64,000 bases of DNA, taken from Candidatus Schekmanbacteria bacterium. Lineage in GTDB: Bacteria; Schekmanbacteria; GWA2-38-11; J061. This document shows, in pieces, positions 8,860-17,978 of this stretch (position 1 is its first letter; each line of letters opens with the position of its first letter). The notes below the pieces were generated by a model. That model was given only the letters and a program-made list of their open reading frames with translations, had not been told where the DNA came from and did no database searches. The DNA lies in contig JACRJM010000007.1 in assembly GCA_016219965.1 (NCBI GenBank), positions 372,001-436,000 of the forward strand, written 5' to 3'. The position numbers and the translations under genes are program-made.

Positions 8860-10278
8860 ATGGCTAATATGAGACAAAAACTTTCATCACTGCATATTGT
8901 CACAATCCTTATCGGGTGTGTCTATATCTGTTATTTCATCCTGAAAATCAGTATGTTTGCTCAACATTCAGAATCGATAAAATACGCTTTTGCCATTAAA
9001 GAGTTTCATAAAAACATTGTAAGCTTTACCTTATTTCCCAAATGGGCTTCAGGGTTTGGGAATGGCTATGGCTATCCTCTTTTTATATTCAGCCCTCCGC
9101 TTTTCTTTTTTTTAGCTGAGCCCTTCGCCTTAAGCGGGATAAGTCCATTCTCATTATTGAATATTATTTCTGTGCTCACCGTCTTTTGCTGCGCCATTTC
9201 CATGTTCAGACTTTCTGAAGATGTTTCTGGCATAAGAGGAGGGCTTATATCATCATTAATCTACCTCTTTTCCCCATCTCTCATATCAATACTTTTTAAC
9301 CGCAATAATTTTGATGATATTTACTCTTTTCTCTTCCTCCCATTGTCATGCTGCATAGCTGGAAAATCATACAAAATAGAAGAAGCGGATTTATCAATTA
9401 ATACAAAACATTTTATAAAGTTATCTTTCTGCTGCTCTCTTCTATTTCTTTCATCAAAACCGACTTTTATGATGACTTTGTCATTGCTCTTATACTCACT
9501 ATTTTATCATTTTATAGTCTGTAAAAATAAGAGGCCGTTGAGATTCTTATTAATCAATTCAGGAGGCATATTTACAGGGCTCTGGCTTTCTGCATTTTTC
9601 TGGTTCCAGGCAGCATTGGAAGCTAAATATATCTATGGGAATGACTCTGAAGGCAATATTTTTCTTCCTCTGATTTTACCGGCTTCTTTTTTCATCTCAT
9701 TCCTGGCAGGACTGCTGTTTAAAGATAAATCCTACAATAAGCCTTATAAATTGAGGCTTCTCACAATCATATCTGTTCTGATTATTTTTATTGGAGGAGC
9801 ATGGAATATTTCTGACAATATAAACAATATCAAAGAAACTACAGAAATCTACGAATGGCAGGACACACTTCCCTATTCCGTAGGGCAGGAATACATGCCC
9901 ATAGGGGTTAAGAAGATGCCGGACAATGAACCGCGAGTGCCTCTTGAAACGATCTCCGGGAAATTAGGAGTGCTAAGGAAAGAGATATCCCCGTCAGAAA
10001 GGGGGATAAGGGTAAAGGCAGTAGCTGGAAGTGCAACAGTACGTCTTAATTTATTTTACTTCCCAGGATGGACTCTTAAGATAAAAGATATTGAACCGGT
10101 ACCGGTCCCCTTCACCGTCGATGACACCGGAAGAATAATCGCTAAACTTCCAGAAGGTGTTAATTTTCTGAGAGTGACTTTTGATCCCACCATTGCAAGG
10201 ATTGCAGGAGAGCTCATATCATTTACAGGGCTACTCTTCTGCCTCTTCCTGTTCATTTACAAAAAAGAGAAAAAATAA
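8860..10278 (+). CDS. Polytopic membrane protein, PTPS-related/YfhO-like glycan family
   Basis: A 472-residue protein with about ten hydrophobic segments and a soluble C-terminal beta-rich part ending in one more membrane helix. The early loop WASGFGNGYGYPLFIFSPP matches the pattern of 6-pyruvoyl-tetrahydropterin synthase-related membrane proteins, which are GT-C-like and of unknown donor specificity. It is shorter than the typical 550-800 residues and appears to lack several middle helices. It lies next to three glycosyltransferase genes, in keeping with a role in polysaccharide or lipid-linked glycan assembly; this is inference. Confidence 0.65.
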   Translation: MANMRQKLSSLHIVTILIGCVYICYFILKISMFAQHSESIKYAFAIKEFHKNIVSFTLFPKWASGFGNGYGYPLFIFSPPLFFFLAEPFALSGISPFSLLNIISVLTVFCCAISMFRLSEDVSGIRGGLISSLIYLFSPSLISILFNRNNFDDIYSFLFLPLSCCIAGKSYKIEEADLSINTKHFIKLSFCCSLLFLSSKPTFMMTLSLLLYSLFYHFIVCKNKRPLRFLLINSGGIFTGLWLSAFFWFQAALEAKYIYGNDSEGNIFLPLILPASFFISFLAGLLFKDKSYNKPYKLRLLTIISVLIIFIGGAWNISDNINNIKETTEIYEWQDTLPYSVGQEYMPIGVKKMPDNEPRVPLETISGKLGVLRKEISPSERGIRVKAVAGSATVRLNLFYFPGWTLKIKDIEPVPVPFTVDDTGRIIAKLPEGVNFLRVTFDPTIARIAGELISFTGLLFCLFLFIYKKEKK

Positions 10279-10281
10279 AGG

Positions 10282-12345
10282 TTATCTTGAGACAAGTACA
10301 CCTTCAATCTCACGCTCTATTCCATTTATTGTTTCTGAAAAAAGATATGACATTCTCACAGTCTGAACAGCGGCTTGTCCGGTTTTTCGTACCTCTTCAG
10401 GATTTTTTAATAGTCTCATAAGTATTGATTTCAGGAGCTCGATATTTCCGGGTTTGATTATATAGCCGTTCACACCATCCCTGATAATCTCTCCAATGCT
10501 CCCGGTATCAGATGCTATAACGGAAAGCCCGCTGGCCATAGCTTCGAGAATCACAAGTGGGAACCCTTCAGCATAGGAAGGAAGGACAAAGATACCGCAC
10601 TCCCGCAACACCTTTCTTTTCCGCTCTCCATCCACCCATCCGGTGAGACTCACCTTTTTATCAAGGTTATGGTCACTGATAAATTTTTTCACATTCCCAT
10701 CGCTATCCACACCTGCCAGAACAAGCTTCGCATCAATTCCATCTTCCCCTGAAATCTCAGCAAAAGCTTTCAGAAGGTCATATATTCCTTTGCGCTCCTC
10801 AAGTTGTCCCATAAAAAGTATCCCGCCGGCCTTGTCATATTTCTTTTCTCTTCCATCTTCTGTGAAAAGCTCAAGCTCTGGAGAGGAAGGTGGAACAATG
10901 CTTATGTCTTCTCTTCCGGAAATATAGGAAAGGCTCTGCTTCCAGCAGTCAGAAAGCGCGATAAGCCTATCTGCGCGTTTAAAGATATAGTGCATATATT
11001 TTTTTACTAACTCATTAGACCTTGCATAAAAATGGTCAATATCAAATGAATGACAGTAAATGACGGTCTTCACCCTAAAGAAATATGCAATAAGTGCAAT
11101 GATGGACTTCCTGAAAAAGCTTGCATCCCCGCTCATGTAGATTAAGAGCATATGGGGCGGATTAAGTATAAGCTTAAGCTTCAACTTTACAAATGCAGAA
11201 AGCGCTTTAAATAATTTTGAGATCTTCCCCCCCGAGACATGTGTCTCAAGGTAATCCAAACGGTATTTTTCTGAAAGTCTGCTCTTTAGAAGAAATCCAG
11301 CCTGTCTTGAAAGCCCTCCTTTCACCGAGAGAGCGGGGCCTGCAAGCATTATGCGCATCGAAGGAATAGTGTCTGAAAACGGTCTGAATTCATCAAAGGG
11401 AAAAACAAGGAATCTGAAGTGCCCCTTTATTCGCGCGCTCTCCCTCTCTTCATCACCTATAGAAAGAGAGAATTTCAATATAGCTGCCAACAGTCTGATG
11501 ATTGTGCCGGTTTTTTTTATGGCAATAAATATCTTCCCTTTCCAGAGAGGGCTCCTTCTTATAAATGCAAGGCATCCGCTCCTCTGGAACTCAAAGTACA
11601 TTCTGCCGACCCATTCCGCATCCAGCTTCCCTGACTCCGGAAATGAGCTCTGTCTGTGTCTGTGAACCATCGTGGCATCCGGCACAAAACCTATCTTCCA
11701 GCCAAGAGCCCTTGCCTTGAAACAAATATCTTCATCGCCTGTAAATGAAGTTTCATCAAAACCCCCGGTCTTTTCTATAGCCTTGCGCCTCATTATCATT
11801 GCTGCGCCCATTATCCAGTCAGGGTATATCTTTTCCGATGAATCGCGCTTTTCTATTTCAGCAACCGGAAACTCTGCGATATTCTTAAAAAATCTGTCTA
11901 TGAAAAATGCCTCTGCTAAAGCCCTCAAAAGCGTTCTGTCCTTAAAACAGGTCGCTTGATTTCCTCCATCAGGATAAAATAGTCTGCACCCGGCAATCCC
12001 GACATCATTATTCTCTTCCATAAATTTTATGAGCCTGTTCAGCGCCTCCGGAAGCACAATTACATCATTATTGAGCACAAAAAGGTATTCTCCGGTAGCC
12101 ACTCTCATTCCGGCATTTACAGCTTTTGTAAATCCAAGATTGCTTTCATTTCTGATGACCTTTGCTTCAGGAAATTGCTGGGAAAGCATCTCCACAGTGC
12201 CGTCAGTCGAACCATTATCTATGACTATAGCCTCAGACTGAAACGAGGAAGGAGCCCCTTTCAGTGATTCGAGGCATTGAGCGAGCATCTCTTTTCCATT
12301 CCATGTTGGAATGACTATGGATAATTTGTAATTATATTCCTTCAT
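10282..12345 (-). CDS. Two-domain glycosyltransferase (GT2 + GT4 fusion)
   Basis: About 687 residues. Residues 1-250 are a GT-A family 2 enzyme (LSIVIPTWNGKEML, FVLNNDVIV, then FDETSFTGDEDICFKARALGWK). From about residue 330 a GT-B family 4 enzyme begins (MRIMLAGPALSVKGG) and ends with the nucleotide-sugar-binding EGFPLVILEAMASG and SDTGSIGEII segments. The start ATG 12345 has AAGGG upstream and overlaps the preceding glycosyltransferase gene by 14 bp; the frame stays open further upstream. The fusion suggests two successive sugar additions by one polypeptide. Donor and acceptor cannot be predicted. Confidence 0.85.
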   Translation of the reverse strand: MKEYNYKLSIVIPTWNGKEMLAQCLESLKGAPSSFQSEAIVIDNGSTDGTVEMLSQQFPEAKVIRNESNLGFTKAVNAGMRVATGEYLFVLNNDVIVLPEALNRLIKFMEENNDVGIAGCRLFYPDGGNQATCFKDRTLLRALAEAFFIDRFFKNIAEFPVAEIEKRDSSEKIYPDWIMGAAMIMRRKAIEKTGGFDETSFTGDEDICFKARALGWKIGFVPDATMVHRHRQSSFPESGKLDAEWVGRMYFEFQRSGCLAFIRRSPLWKGKIFIAIKKTGTIIRLLAAILKFSLSIGDEERESARIKGHFRFLVFPFDEFRPFSDTIPSMRIMLAGPALSVKGGLSRQAGFLLKSRLSEKYRLDYLETHVSGGKISKLFKALSAFVKLKLKLILNPPHMLLIYMSGDASFFRKSIIALIAYFFRVKTVIYCHSFDIDHFYARSNELVKKYMHYIFKRADRLIALSDCWKQSLSYISGREDISIVPPSSPELELFTEDGREKKYDKAGGILFMGQLEERKGIYDLLKAFAEISGEDGIDAKLVLAGVDSDGNVKKFISDHNLDKKVSLTGWVDGERKRKVLRECGIFVLPSYAEGFPLVILEAMASGLSVIASDTGSIGEIIRDGVNGYIIKPGNIELLKSILMRLLKNPEEVRKTGQAAVQTVRMSYLFSETINGIEREIEGVLVSR

Positions 12346-13282
12346 CAAAGCCCTTATGCAGGTGGTAGAGAAAAGCGTTCTTTGCAAAAAAAGCTAACAG
12401 ACCTGACATCTCATCATCTGGATTTTTTTTTGCCAGGATTTTTTCGACTATTCTTGCTGTAAAGCGGTTCCTGATTGCCCTTTTAATGAATCTTTTTTTT
12501 AGCACAAGCTTACCATCTTTTGATTCATAACCATAAGTAGCTGCAACCTCAGGCCATTTGGATAGAAATATCCTGAGAGCTCTTCCGCTTGTCTCCATCC
12601 TCGCGAGCAATCTGGAAAGTTCCTGCCTATGATTATGTTCAACCACTGCATTCTGGTTAAAAACAATCTTCATCCCTGCTTTTTCAAGCCTGTAGCCAAA
12701 CTCGATATCCTCCCATGCCGCGGCAGGAAACTTCTCATCAAAAAATATGTTATTCTTTACAACAAAACTTTTTTTAAGAGAGAGATTTGAAGAATAAAAA
12801 TTGTGAAAATCCGTTTCATAGTTTTTCGAGCCTTCAGTTTTTTTAAACTGGAATTCTGCTTCATCAAGAAAGCGATGCAGACTGTTCCGTGCAATGGATT
12901 TTTCCCACACAACAGCTCCTACCATAGCATACTCATCCCCACAGTAATCCTTCTCATGAAACCTGAGATGCTCATTTAATGTATCCGGAGAAACAAGAAT
13001 ATCATCACCCGTAAAAAAAATAATATTCGAGCTAGCCGCCCTTATCCCTGTGTTTCTTGCTGAAGCAGGCCCCCTTTTCGCTGAAGGAATATAATTTATC
13101 TTTTCCTTAAATTTCAAACATATCTCCCTGTTCCTATCCATCACAGCAGAGTCTGATCCATCATCAACAACGATAATCTCCATTTCACTTAAAAGAACTC
13201 CGGAGGAAACCAGTTTAGAAAGAGCATCTACAAGCTGCTCCGGACGGTTCCGCGTCGGGATTATAATTGAAATGCGGTTCAT
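12332..13282 (-). CDS. Family 2 glycosyltransferase
   Basis: A 316-residue GT-A enzyme. The N-terminus has ISIIIPTRNRPEQL and VVDDGSDSAVMD, the donor-binding region is FFTGDDILVSPDTL, and AAAWEDIEFGYRLEKAGMK is the acceptor-side ED motif of this family. It overlaps the next gene upstream by 4 bp (ATGA) and the following fusion gene by 14 bp, so three glycosyltransferases are translated as one block. Likely works at the cytoplasmic face on a surface or lipid-linked glycan; substrate unknown. Confidence 0.88.
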   Translation of the reverse strand: MNRISIIIPTRNRPEQLVDALSKLVSSGVLLSEMEIIVVDDGSDSAVMDRNREICLKFKEKINYIPSAKRGPASARNTGIRAASSNIIFFTGDDILVSPDTLNEHLRFHEKDYCGDEYAMVGAVVWEKSIARNSLHRFLDEAEFQFKKTEGSKNYETDFHNFYSSNLSLKKSFVVKNNIFFDEKFPAAAWEDIEFGYRLEKAGMKIVFNQNAVVEHNHRQELSRLLARMETSGRALRIFLSKWPEVAATYGYESKDGKLVLKKRFIKRAIRNRFTARIVEKILAKKNPDDEMSGLLAFFAKNAFLYHLHKGFDEGI

Positions 13283-14148
13283 TTATTAATCCTTTGATTA
13301 ACCCTTTTTAATGAAGCGGAAACCAATGCGGTCATTTCAACTGCAAAGGCAAGTATATCTATTAAGACAAATGAGAGTCTGCATTCATCCCATTTTTTTT
13401 GAAGAAAATATCTTAAAGGATTCTTAATTATGATCTTAAGGTAATTAATAAAAAAACTCTTCCTGTTTTTGCTTAAAGCGATTATGCCCCAGTAATACCA
13501 GCGGTAAATAGCCTTAGTTAGCGAAGATAGGCTATCATGCTTTAGATGGGAAACCGTGGCAGATGGCTCGTAGATAAGCCTGTATCCTTTGTTTTTAAGC
13601 CTGGTGCCGATTTCAATATCCTCGCCGTTCGTTCTAAAATCAATATCAAATCCCCCTAAACTGCGAAGTATGTCAACTCTATACGATGAGCATACACCCC
13701 AGAGGAACATGGCATCGCCCCCCGAGCTATGCTCCTGCCTCATCCTTGAGCTTCTCCATCTGTCCCATAGGGTTTCCGCTTCAGCTTCAATCGCTTTTCC
13801 TCCGACGCCTGCAATGTTTTCATCCCTGTAGCAGGCAGCAATCTTTTCGAGAAAATCTTTGCGAGGTACTGTGTCGCTGTCAAAATACGCAATTATATCG
13901 GTGTCGCATTGTGCAAGAGCGCTGTTCCGCGCAGATGCAAGCCCCATGTTCTTTTCATGTGTTATAACCACAACATCCGGAAACTCGGCAAGTACTTTGG
14001 GAGTATTATCTATAGAGCCGTCATCAATCACTATTATACGGGATGGCTTGGGGTCGAGGTCTTTAATACCTGAAATGTTTCTTTTTAAATATTTTTCTGC
14101 ATTGCAGGCTGGAATGGCTACTGTAATTCTTAATTTATCCTGCTTCAA
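13279..14148 (-). CDS. Family 2 glycosyltransferase
   Basis: A 289-residue GT2 enzyme with RITVAIPACNAEKYL at the N-terminus, a VIDDGSIDNTP strand, YFDSDTVPRKDFL as the metal-binding DxD region and FRTNGEDIEIGTRLKNKGYR as the catalytic ED region. The last ~60 residues contain an amphipathic and partly hydrophobic stretch (VLIDILAFAVEMTALVSA) that may bind membrane. It is the first of three overlapping glycosyltransferase genes and starts 7 bp after the panC stop. Confidence 0.88.
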   Translation of the reverse strand: MKQDKLRITVAIPACNAEKYLKRNISGIKDLDPKPSRIIVIDDGSIDNTPKVLAEFPDVVVITHEKNMGLASARNSALAQCDTDIIAYFDSDTVPRKDFLEKIAACYRDENIAGVGGKAIEAEAETLWDRWRSSRMRQEHSSGGDAMFLWGVCSSYRVDILRSLGGFDIDFRTNGEDIEIGTRLKNKGYRLIYEPSATVSHLKHDSLSSLTKAIYRWYYWGIIALSKNRKSFFINYLKIIIKNPLRYFLQKKWDECRLSFVLIDILAFAVEMTALVSASLKRVNQRINK

Positions 14149-14154
14149 GAGATA

Positions 14155-15003
14155 TTATCTTCTTATGACCATGTTATCTATAAGCCGCGTATTCCCTATC
14201 TTTACTGCCACGGCAACGAGCACGTTTTTTTCGAGGGTATCGAGGTCTTCAAGCGTATCCGGATCACAAAGCAAGATATAATCCACAACAATGTTTTTTT
14301 CTTTTTTCACGATTTTATGCAATGCAGAGAGGACAGCCTCCGGCTCAACCTCACCATTAATAATAAGATGCTCCGCTTCCTTGATTATCTTCCTTAAAAT
14401 CTTCGCCCTTCCCCGGTCTTCAGGATTCAAATACTTGTTTCGCGAGCTCATTGCCACGCAATCCGGTTCGCGGACTATGGGCATAGCAACGATAGCTGTA
14501 TCAAGATTCAGGTCATTTACCATTTTCTTTATTATCTGGAGCTGCTGATAATCTTTCTCACCAAAGTAAGCCTTGTGGGGGAAAACAATATTGAAGAGCT
14601 TTAGCACTATGGTAGCAACGCCGTCAAAATGACCCGGTCTTGAAAGACCGCAAAGGTGAGTTTGAAGCAATTTTACGCTCACCGAAGTCTGGAATCCTTC
14701 AGGATACATCTCTTCAACAGAAGGAGCGAAAATGACATCAACCTTTTCATTCATGCAATCCTCGCAATCCTGCTCAAAGATCCGCGGGTAGGCGGTATAA
14801 TCCTCTTTGGGACCAAACTGCGTGGGATTCACAAATATGCTCACTACCGTAACATCGCAATCTTCCCTTGATTTTCTTATTAGCGATAAATGGCCGTCAT
14901 GGAGGCATCCCATAGTGGGGACAAGTCCTATGGTTTTTCTCTCTTTTTTCCAGCGTGCAGATAGCTCTTTCATCTGTTGTATTTTTTCAACTACTAGCAT
15001 CAT
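14155..15003 (-). CDS. panC: Pantothenate synthetase
   Basis: About 282 residues, the usual length. It joins pantoate and beta-alanine with ATP. Visible motifs are GLVPTMGCLHDGHLSLI (HxGH nucleotide-binding motif), FVNPTQFGPKEDY, GVATIVLKLFNIV, YFGEKDYQQ and MSSRNKYLNP, which corresponds to the KMSKS-type loop. ATG 15003 overlaps the pgsA stop (TGATG), with AGGGA upstream; ATG 15000 and GTG 15006 are alternatives. panB and panD are not in the window. Confidence 0.95.
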   Translation of the reverse strand: MMLVVEKIQQMKELSARWKKERKTIGLVPTMGCLHDGHLSLIRKSREDCDVTVVSIFVNPTQFGPKEDYTAYPRIFEQDCEDCMNEKVDVIFAPSVEEMYPEGFQTSVSVKLLQTHLCGLSRPGHFDGVATIVLKLFNIVFPHKAYFGEKDYQQLQIIKKMVNDLNLDTAIVAMPIVREPDCVAMSSRNKYLNPEDRGRAKILRKIIKEAEHLIINGEVEPEAVLSALHKIVKKEKNIVVDYILLCDPDTLEDLDTLEKNVLVAVAVKIGNTRLIDNMVIRR

Positions 15004-15572
15004 CACTTCCCTACTGACAGATCCAGGGACTTCCTGAAATCACTGAAGTACTGAACACCGGAGATTACTGAGATCACAGCCGTGAAAAATATGAGCCCCA
15101 GGCCTGCGTTATAAAAATATATTATTTCCTGATTAGCTCCTGCAAGGATGAGAAGCAGAATGGCTATGATCTCGAAAACAGTCTTATATTTTGCGAGAGT
15201 GCTTGCCTGTATCACCAGCCCCTGTGTTGCAGCAATACTTCTTAATCCATCAATGCAGAAATCCCTTCCGATAATAAGCACCACTATCCATGCGGGAGCT
15301 TTTTGCAGATCAACAAGTGAAATAAGCGCTGAAGATGTGAGGAGTTTATCAGCTATCGGATCGAGGAGTTTCCCTAATGTAGTAATCTGATTCCGGTTCC
15401 TCGCTATGTAGCCATCAATTATATCTGTGAGAGAAGCGATGCCGAATATCAGTGCAGCCATGAGATGCATATAATATTTGCTTGAATAGAGCAGGAAAAA
15501 AACAATAAGCGGGATAAGGAATATCCTCACCGTAGTTATCCTATTCGCCAGGTTCATCTCAAAAAATGCCAT
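15003..15572 (-). CDS. pgsA: CDP-diacylglycerol-glycerol-3-phosphate phosphatidyltransferase
   Basis: About 189 residues with several membrane helices. It carries the complete CDP-alcohol phosphotransferase signature D-G-x2-A-R-x8-G-x3-D-x3-D (DGYIARNRNQITTLGKLLD, then PIAD), so it makes phosphatidylglycerolphosphate. The start ATG 15572 is chosen for its AGGAGG at about 10-nt spacing; the frame is open upstream. It overlaps panC by 3 bp. Member identity within the family (PgsA versus other CDP-alcohol transferases) rests on N-terminal similarity (LANRITTVRIFLIP) and is likely. Confidence 0.9.
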   Translation of the reverse strand: MAFFEMNLANRITTVRIFLIPLIVFFLLYSSKYYMHLMAALIFGIASLTDIIDGYIARNRNQITTLGKLLDPIADKLLTSSALISLVDLQKAPAWIVVLIIGRDFCIDGLRSIAATQGLVIQASTLAKYKTVFEIIAILLLILAGANQEIIYFYNAGLGLIFFTAVISVISGVQYFSDFRKSLDLSVGK

Positions 15573-15696
15573 TCTTTTGGCCGCCTCCTCTGCCCGTAAC
15601 TTATGGGCAACACCGCTATTTGTCAAGAAATTGTTAAATTGCTCATTGAATTCGCAAAGCTCATTTAATATAGTCTACATTACACTAAAATTATCT

Positions 15697-17100
15697 ATGG
15701 CACGAATCGCATTCTTACAGAATTTCTGGTATGAATTTTTAGGCACCATGTATATCTCAGCTTTGCTGAAAGATAGGGGGCATACCTGCGAGGTATTTAT
15801 TGAATCCGGAGAGAAAAACTTCACAGAAAGCATAACTCGCTTCAAACCTGACCTCATAGGCTTTTACACGACAACCGGCACTCATGGCTGGGCATTATCG
15901 AGAGCTTCGAAACTAAAGAAATTAACCGGAAGCCGCGTTATCCTGGGAGGTCCGCATCCAACATTTTTTCCTGAAGTCATAGAGAATGAAGCTGTAGATA
16001 TCATATGCATGGGTGAAGGAGAGTATGCCATGATCGAGCTTGCAGAAAGGTTAGACAGCGGGAAATCTTTCGCCGATATTCAAAACCTCCATGTAAAATC
16101 AAATGGGGCAATTACCAGAAACGATCTCAGACCTTTGATAGATGACCTTGATACCCTGCCGCCCCCTGACCGCGCGCTCTACGACAAGTATCCATCGCTT
16201 CAGGACAATCTGAGCGTCTTTACCGGACGCGGTTGTCCCTTCGACTGCTCATTCTGTTTCAACAGACCCTACATCAAGCTTTACAAAGACAAGGGAAAGC
16301 CAATAAGGAGGCACAGCCCCCGCTGGGTGATAGAAGAATTAAAAAGGATAATAAGACTTTATAAAACGAAGTTCATACGTTTCGATGATGAGGTTTTCAT
16401 CCTCAACAATAAATGGCTTACTGAATTTCTCCCCATTTATAAAAAAGAGATAGGACTTCCATTCACGTGCCTTCTCCATGTGAAGCTTGTTACACCTGAG
16501 GTAGTCGAATTGCTCAAAGAATCAGGATGCCAGATGGCATACTTCGGGATTGAAAGCGGCAATGAAGAAATAAGAAATGTTGCCTTGAGAAAAGGAATAA
16601 AAGAAGAGGAGATGATGAGGTCTGCCGAGCTTCTAAACAAGGCAGGCATTAAAATTGGCACATACAATATGCTTGGACTGCCCGGAGAAACTGTGGACAA
16701 GGCATTTGAAACCGTGCATATCAATCAGCGCATCGGTGTTGAATACCCGTGGTGCTCTTTATATCAGCCATATCCGGGAACAGACCTTGAAAATTATTGC
16801 AGGGAAAAGGGACTGCTCGGAGAGGATTATTCCTGCGATTCCATATCTGCATCATTCTTTAAGAGAAGCGTAGTTGAAAACAAAGAGAAAAAAGAACTTG
16901 AGAGATTGCAGAAGCTTTTCCACATTGCCGTGCAGTTCCCAAGCCTTGAGCCGCTCATCAGGTTTGCTGTAAGGCTTCCAATCACATCGCTGCTGGACGT
17001 AATCTTCTATGCTACTTATGGGTATAGGTATATGAAGACATATAAGGTGTCGTTGTGGAGAGTTATCATCACTGGGTTGAGGTCGAGGGAATATATCTAG
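15697..17100 (+). CDS. B12-binding-domain radical SAM protein
   Basis: About 467 residues. Residues 1-150 form a Rossmann-like cobalamin-binding domain (GLLKDRGH-type opening, VILGGPHPTFFPEV, ICMGEGEYAMIEL). The radical SAM motif is GRGCPFDCSFCFNRP (C-x3-C-x2-C). The TIM-barrel part has YFGIESGNEEI and NMLGLPGETVD. Such proteins are often methyltransferases acting on lipids, hopanoids or secondary metabolites; substrate cannot be assigned. The start is ATG 15697 (MARIAFLQNFWYE), where homology to the family begins, although the frame is open 120 bp upstream. It stands alone, divergent from pgsA. Confidence 0.85.
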   Translation: MARIAFLQNFWYEFLGTMYISALLKDRGHTCEVFIESGEKNFTESITRFKPDLIGFYTTTGTHGWALSRASKLKKLTGSRVILGGPHPTFFPEVIENEAVDIICMGEGEYAMIELAERLDSGKSFADIQNLHVKSNGAITRNDLRPLIDDLDTLPPPDRALYDKYPSLQDNLSVFTGRGCPFDCSFCFNRPYIKLYKDKGKPIRRHSPRWVIEELKRIIRLYKTKFIRFDDEVFILNNKWLTEFLPIYKKEIGLPFTCLLHVKLVTPEVVELLKESGCQMAYFGIESGNEEIRNVALRKGIKEEEMMRSAELLNKAGIKIGTYNMLGLPGETVDKAFETVHINQRIGVEYPWCSLYQPYPGTDLENYCREKGLLGEDYSCDSISASFFKRSVVENKEKKELERLQKLFHIAVQFPSLEPLIRFAVRLPITSLLDVIFYATYGYRYMKTYKVSLWRVIITGLRSREYI

Positions 17101-17114
17101 GTTAGGACATAGGC

Positions 17115-17220
17115 AAAAAGGGGACGCAACCCTTTTTTATTTGGTAAATTCAAGTTTTGTTTGCAAGAAGAAATCAATAGTTCAATAGCGCAAAAGAAAA
17201 AGGGTTGCGTCCCCCTTTTC
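17115..17220. repeat. Long inverted repeat with 60-bp spacer
   Basis: A 24-bp segment at 17115-17138 (core AAGGGGACGCAACCCTTTTT) returns as its near-exact inverse at 17197-17220 (core AAAAAGGGTTGCGTCCCCCT). Transcribed, the pair would fold into one long hairpin following the B12 radical SAM gene. It resembles dispersed non-coding elements rather than a simple terminator, because both arms carry their own oligo-A/oligo-T borders. Confidence 0.8.
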
Positions 17221-17230
17221 TCCGTCTCCG

Positions 17231-17252
17231 GATTCCCGCTTTTGCGGGAATC
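17231..17252. repeat. REP-like palindrome
   Basis: The palindrome GATTCCCGC-TTTT-GCGGGAATC forms a 9-bp stem. It belongs to the common class of short dispersed 'GATTCCCGC...GCGGGAAT' elements. Degenerate relatives lie at 17875-17900 and near 60.8 and 63.6 kb. Confidence 0.7.
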
Positions 17253-17358
17253 TTCAGAGAGTATATTTAGGGAAATCTTTTTTATGTATCTTTTTTAAAC
17301 TTTGGCCATTGATTGTAACCAACTTCTGGATTATTCGATTCATATTGAACTGGTGTTA

Positions 17359-17386
17359 TAAAAAACGGGCGCTGTCCCTATTTTCC
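17359..17386. repeat. Direct repeat copy 1 (AAAAACGGGCGCTGTCCC)
   Basis: The sequence AAAAACGGGCGCTGTCCC followed by TATTTTC is repeated almost exactly at 17924-17950. The two copies flank about 540 bp holding a single small gene. The 17101-17640 spacer otherwise contains an inverted repeat, a palindrome and AT-rich DNA; no protein-coding gene is supported there. Confidence 0.8.
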
Positions 17387-17640
17387 CCTATTTTCCCATG
17401 TCCCCCTTTTCCAAACAAAATTTTTTTAATCTGCAAAAAAATTTGCACCATACAAAACCTGATCAAGAACCATTATTTTACCACGGATAAAAATTATCTC
17501 ATTATTTCAGCTAGATACCATCAACCAGAATTAGCCCTACTGATTGGAATGATAATTGCAAAATCATAAGGCAACGGGCAGCGAAGAACAAACATTAAAG
17601 CAGCATGAACTTCCATTAGCTTTAATGAGGAGGCAGAAAA

Positions 17641-17862
17641 ATGAAACACATGAAGAAAATGTTGGCTATAATATTATTATCTTTAGCAACAATGATTGTT
17701 TCCGCAGAAGACACCAGCAAGATTGTTCCCAAGTGCATCCAAATTATCAAAGACAGAAAAGCTCCACCTAAGACAGACTGCGAAAGCTGCCACATATATT
17801 GTAAGGGACAGATTGAAATAGTAGAAAAATTTTTAAGTAAGTTAGGAGACTCAAAAAAATGA
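17641..17862 (+). CDS. Small secreted Cys-containing protein, unknown
   Basis: A 73-residue protein behind a good ribosome-binding site (GAGGAGG, about 7 nt before ATG 17641). Residues 1-22 look like a signal peptide (KKMLAIILLSLATMIVSA with cleavage expected near SAED). The mature part has four Cys: one alone, a CESC pair, and one more (CESCHIYC). It could form two disulfides or bind a metal. No family recognised. It lies alone between two copies of a direct repeat, which hints at a mobile or duplicated segment. Confidence 0.65.
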   Translation: MKHMKKMLAIILLSLATMIVSAEDTSKIVPKCIQIIKDRKAPPKTDCESCHIYCKGQIEIVEKFLSKLGDSKK

Positions 17863-17923
17863 ATAGAGGAAGACACTGGATTCCAGCTTTCGGGTCAATG
17901 ACAAGAATTTCGGCAAACTCAAC

Positions 17924-17950
17924 TAAAAAACGGGCGCTGTCCCTATTTTT
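17924..17950. repeat. Direct repeat copy 2 (AAAAACGGGCGCTGTCCC)
   Basis: Same orientation and nearly the same sequence as 17359-17386, including the oligo-A start and TATTTT end. It lies between the small secreted-protein gene and the 3' end of larE. Confidence 0.8.
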
Positions 17951-17978
17951 TTTAACACCAAAAATTGAAGTTGCCCCC

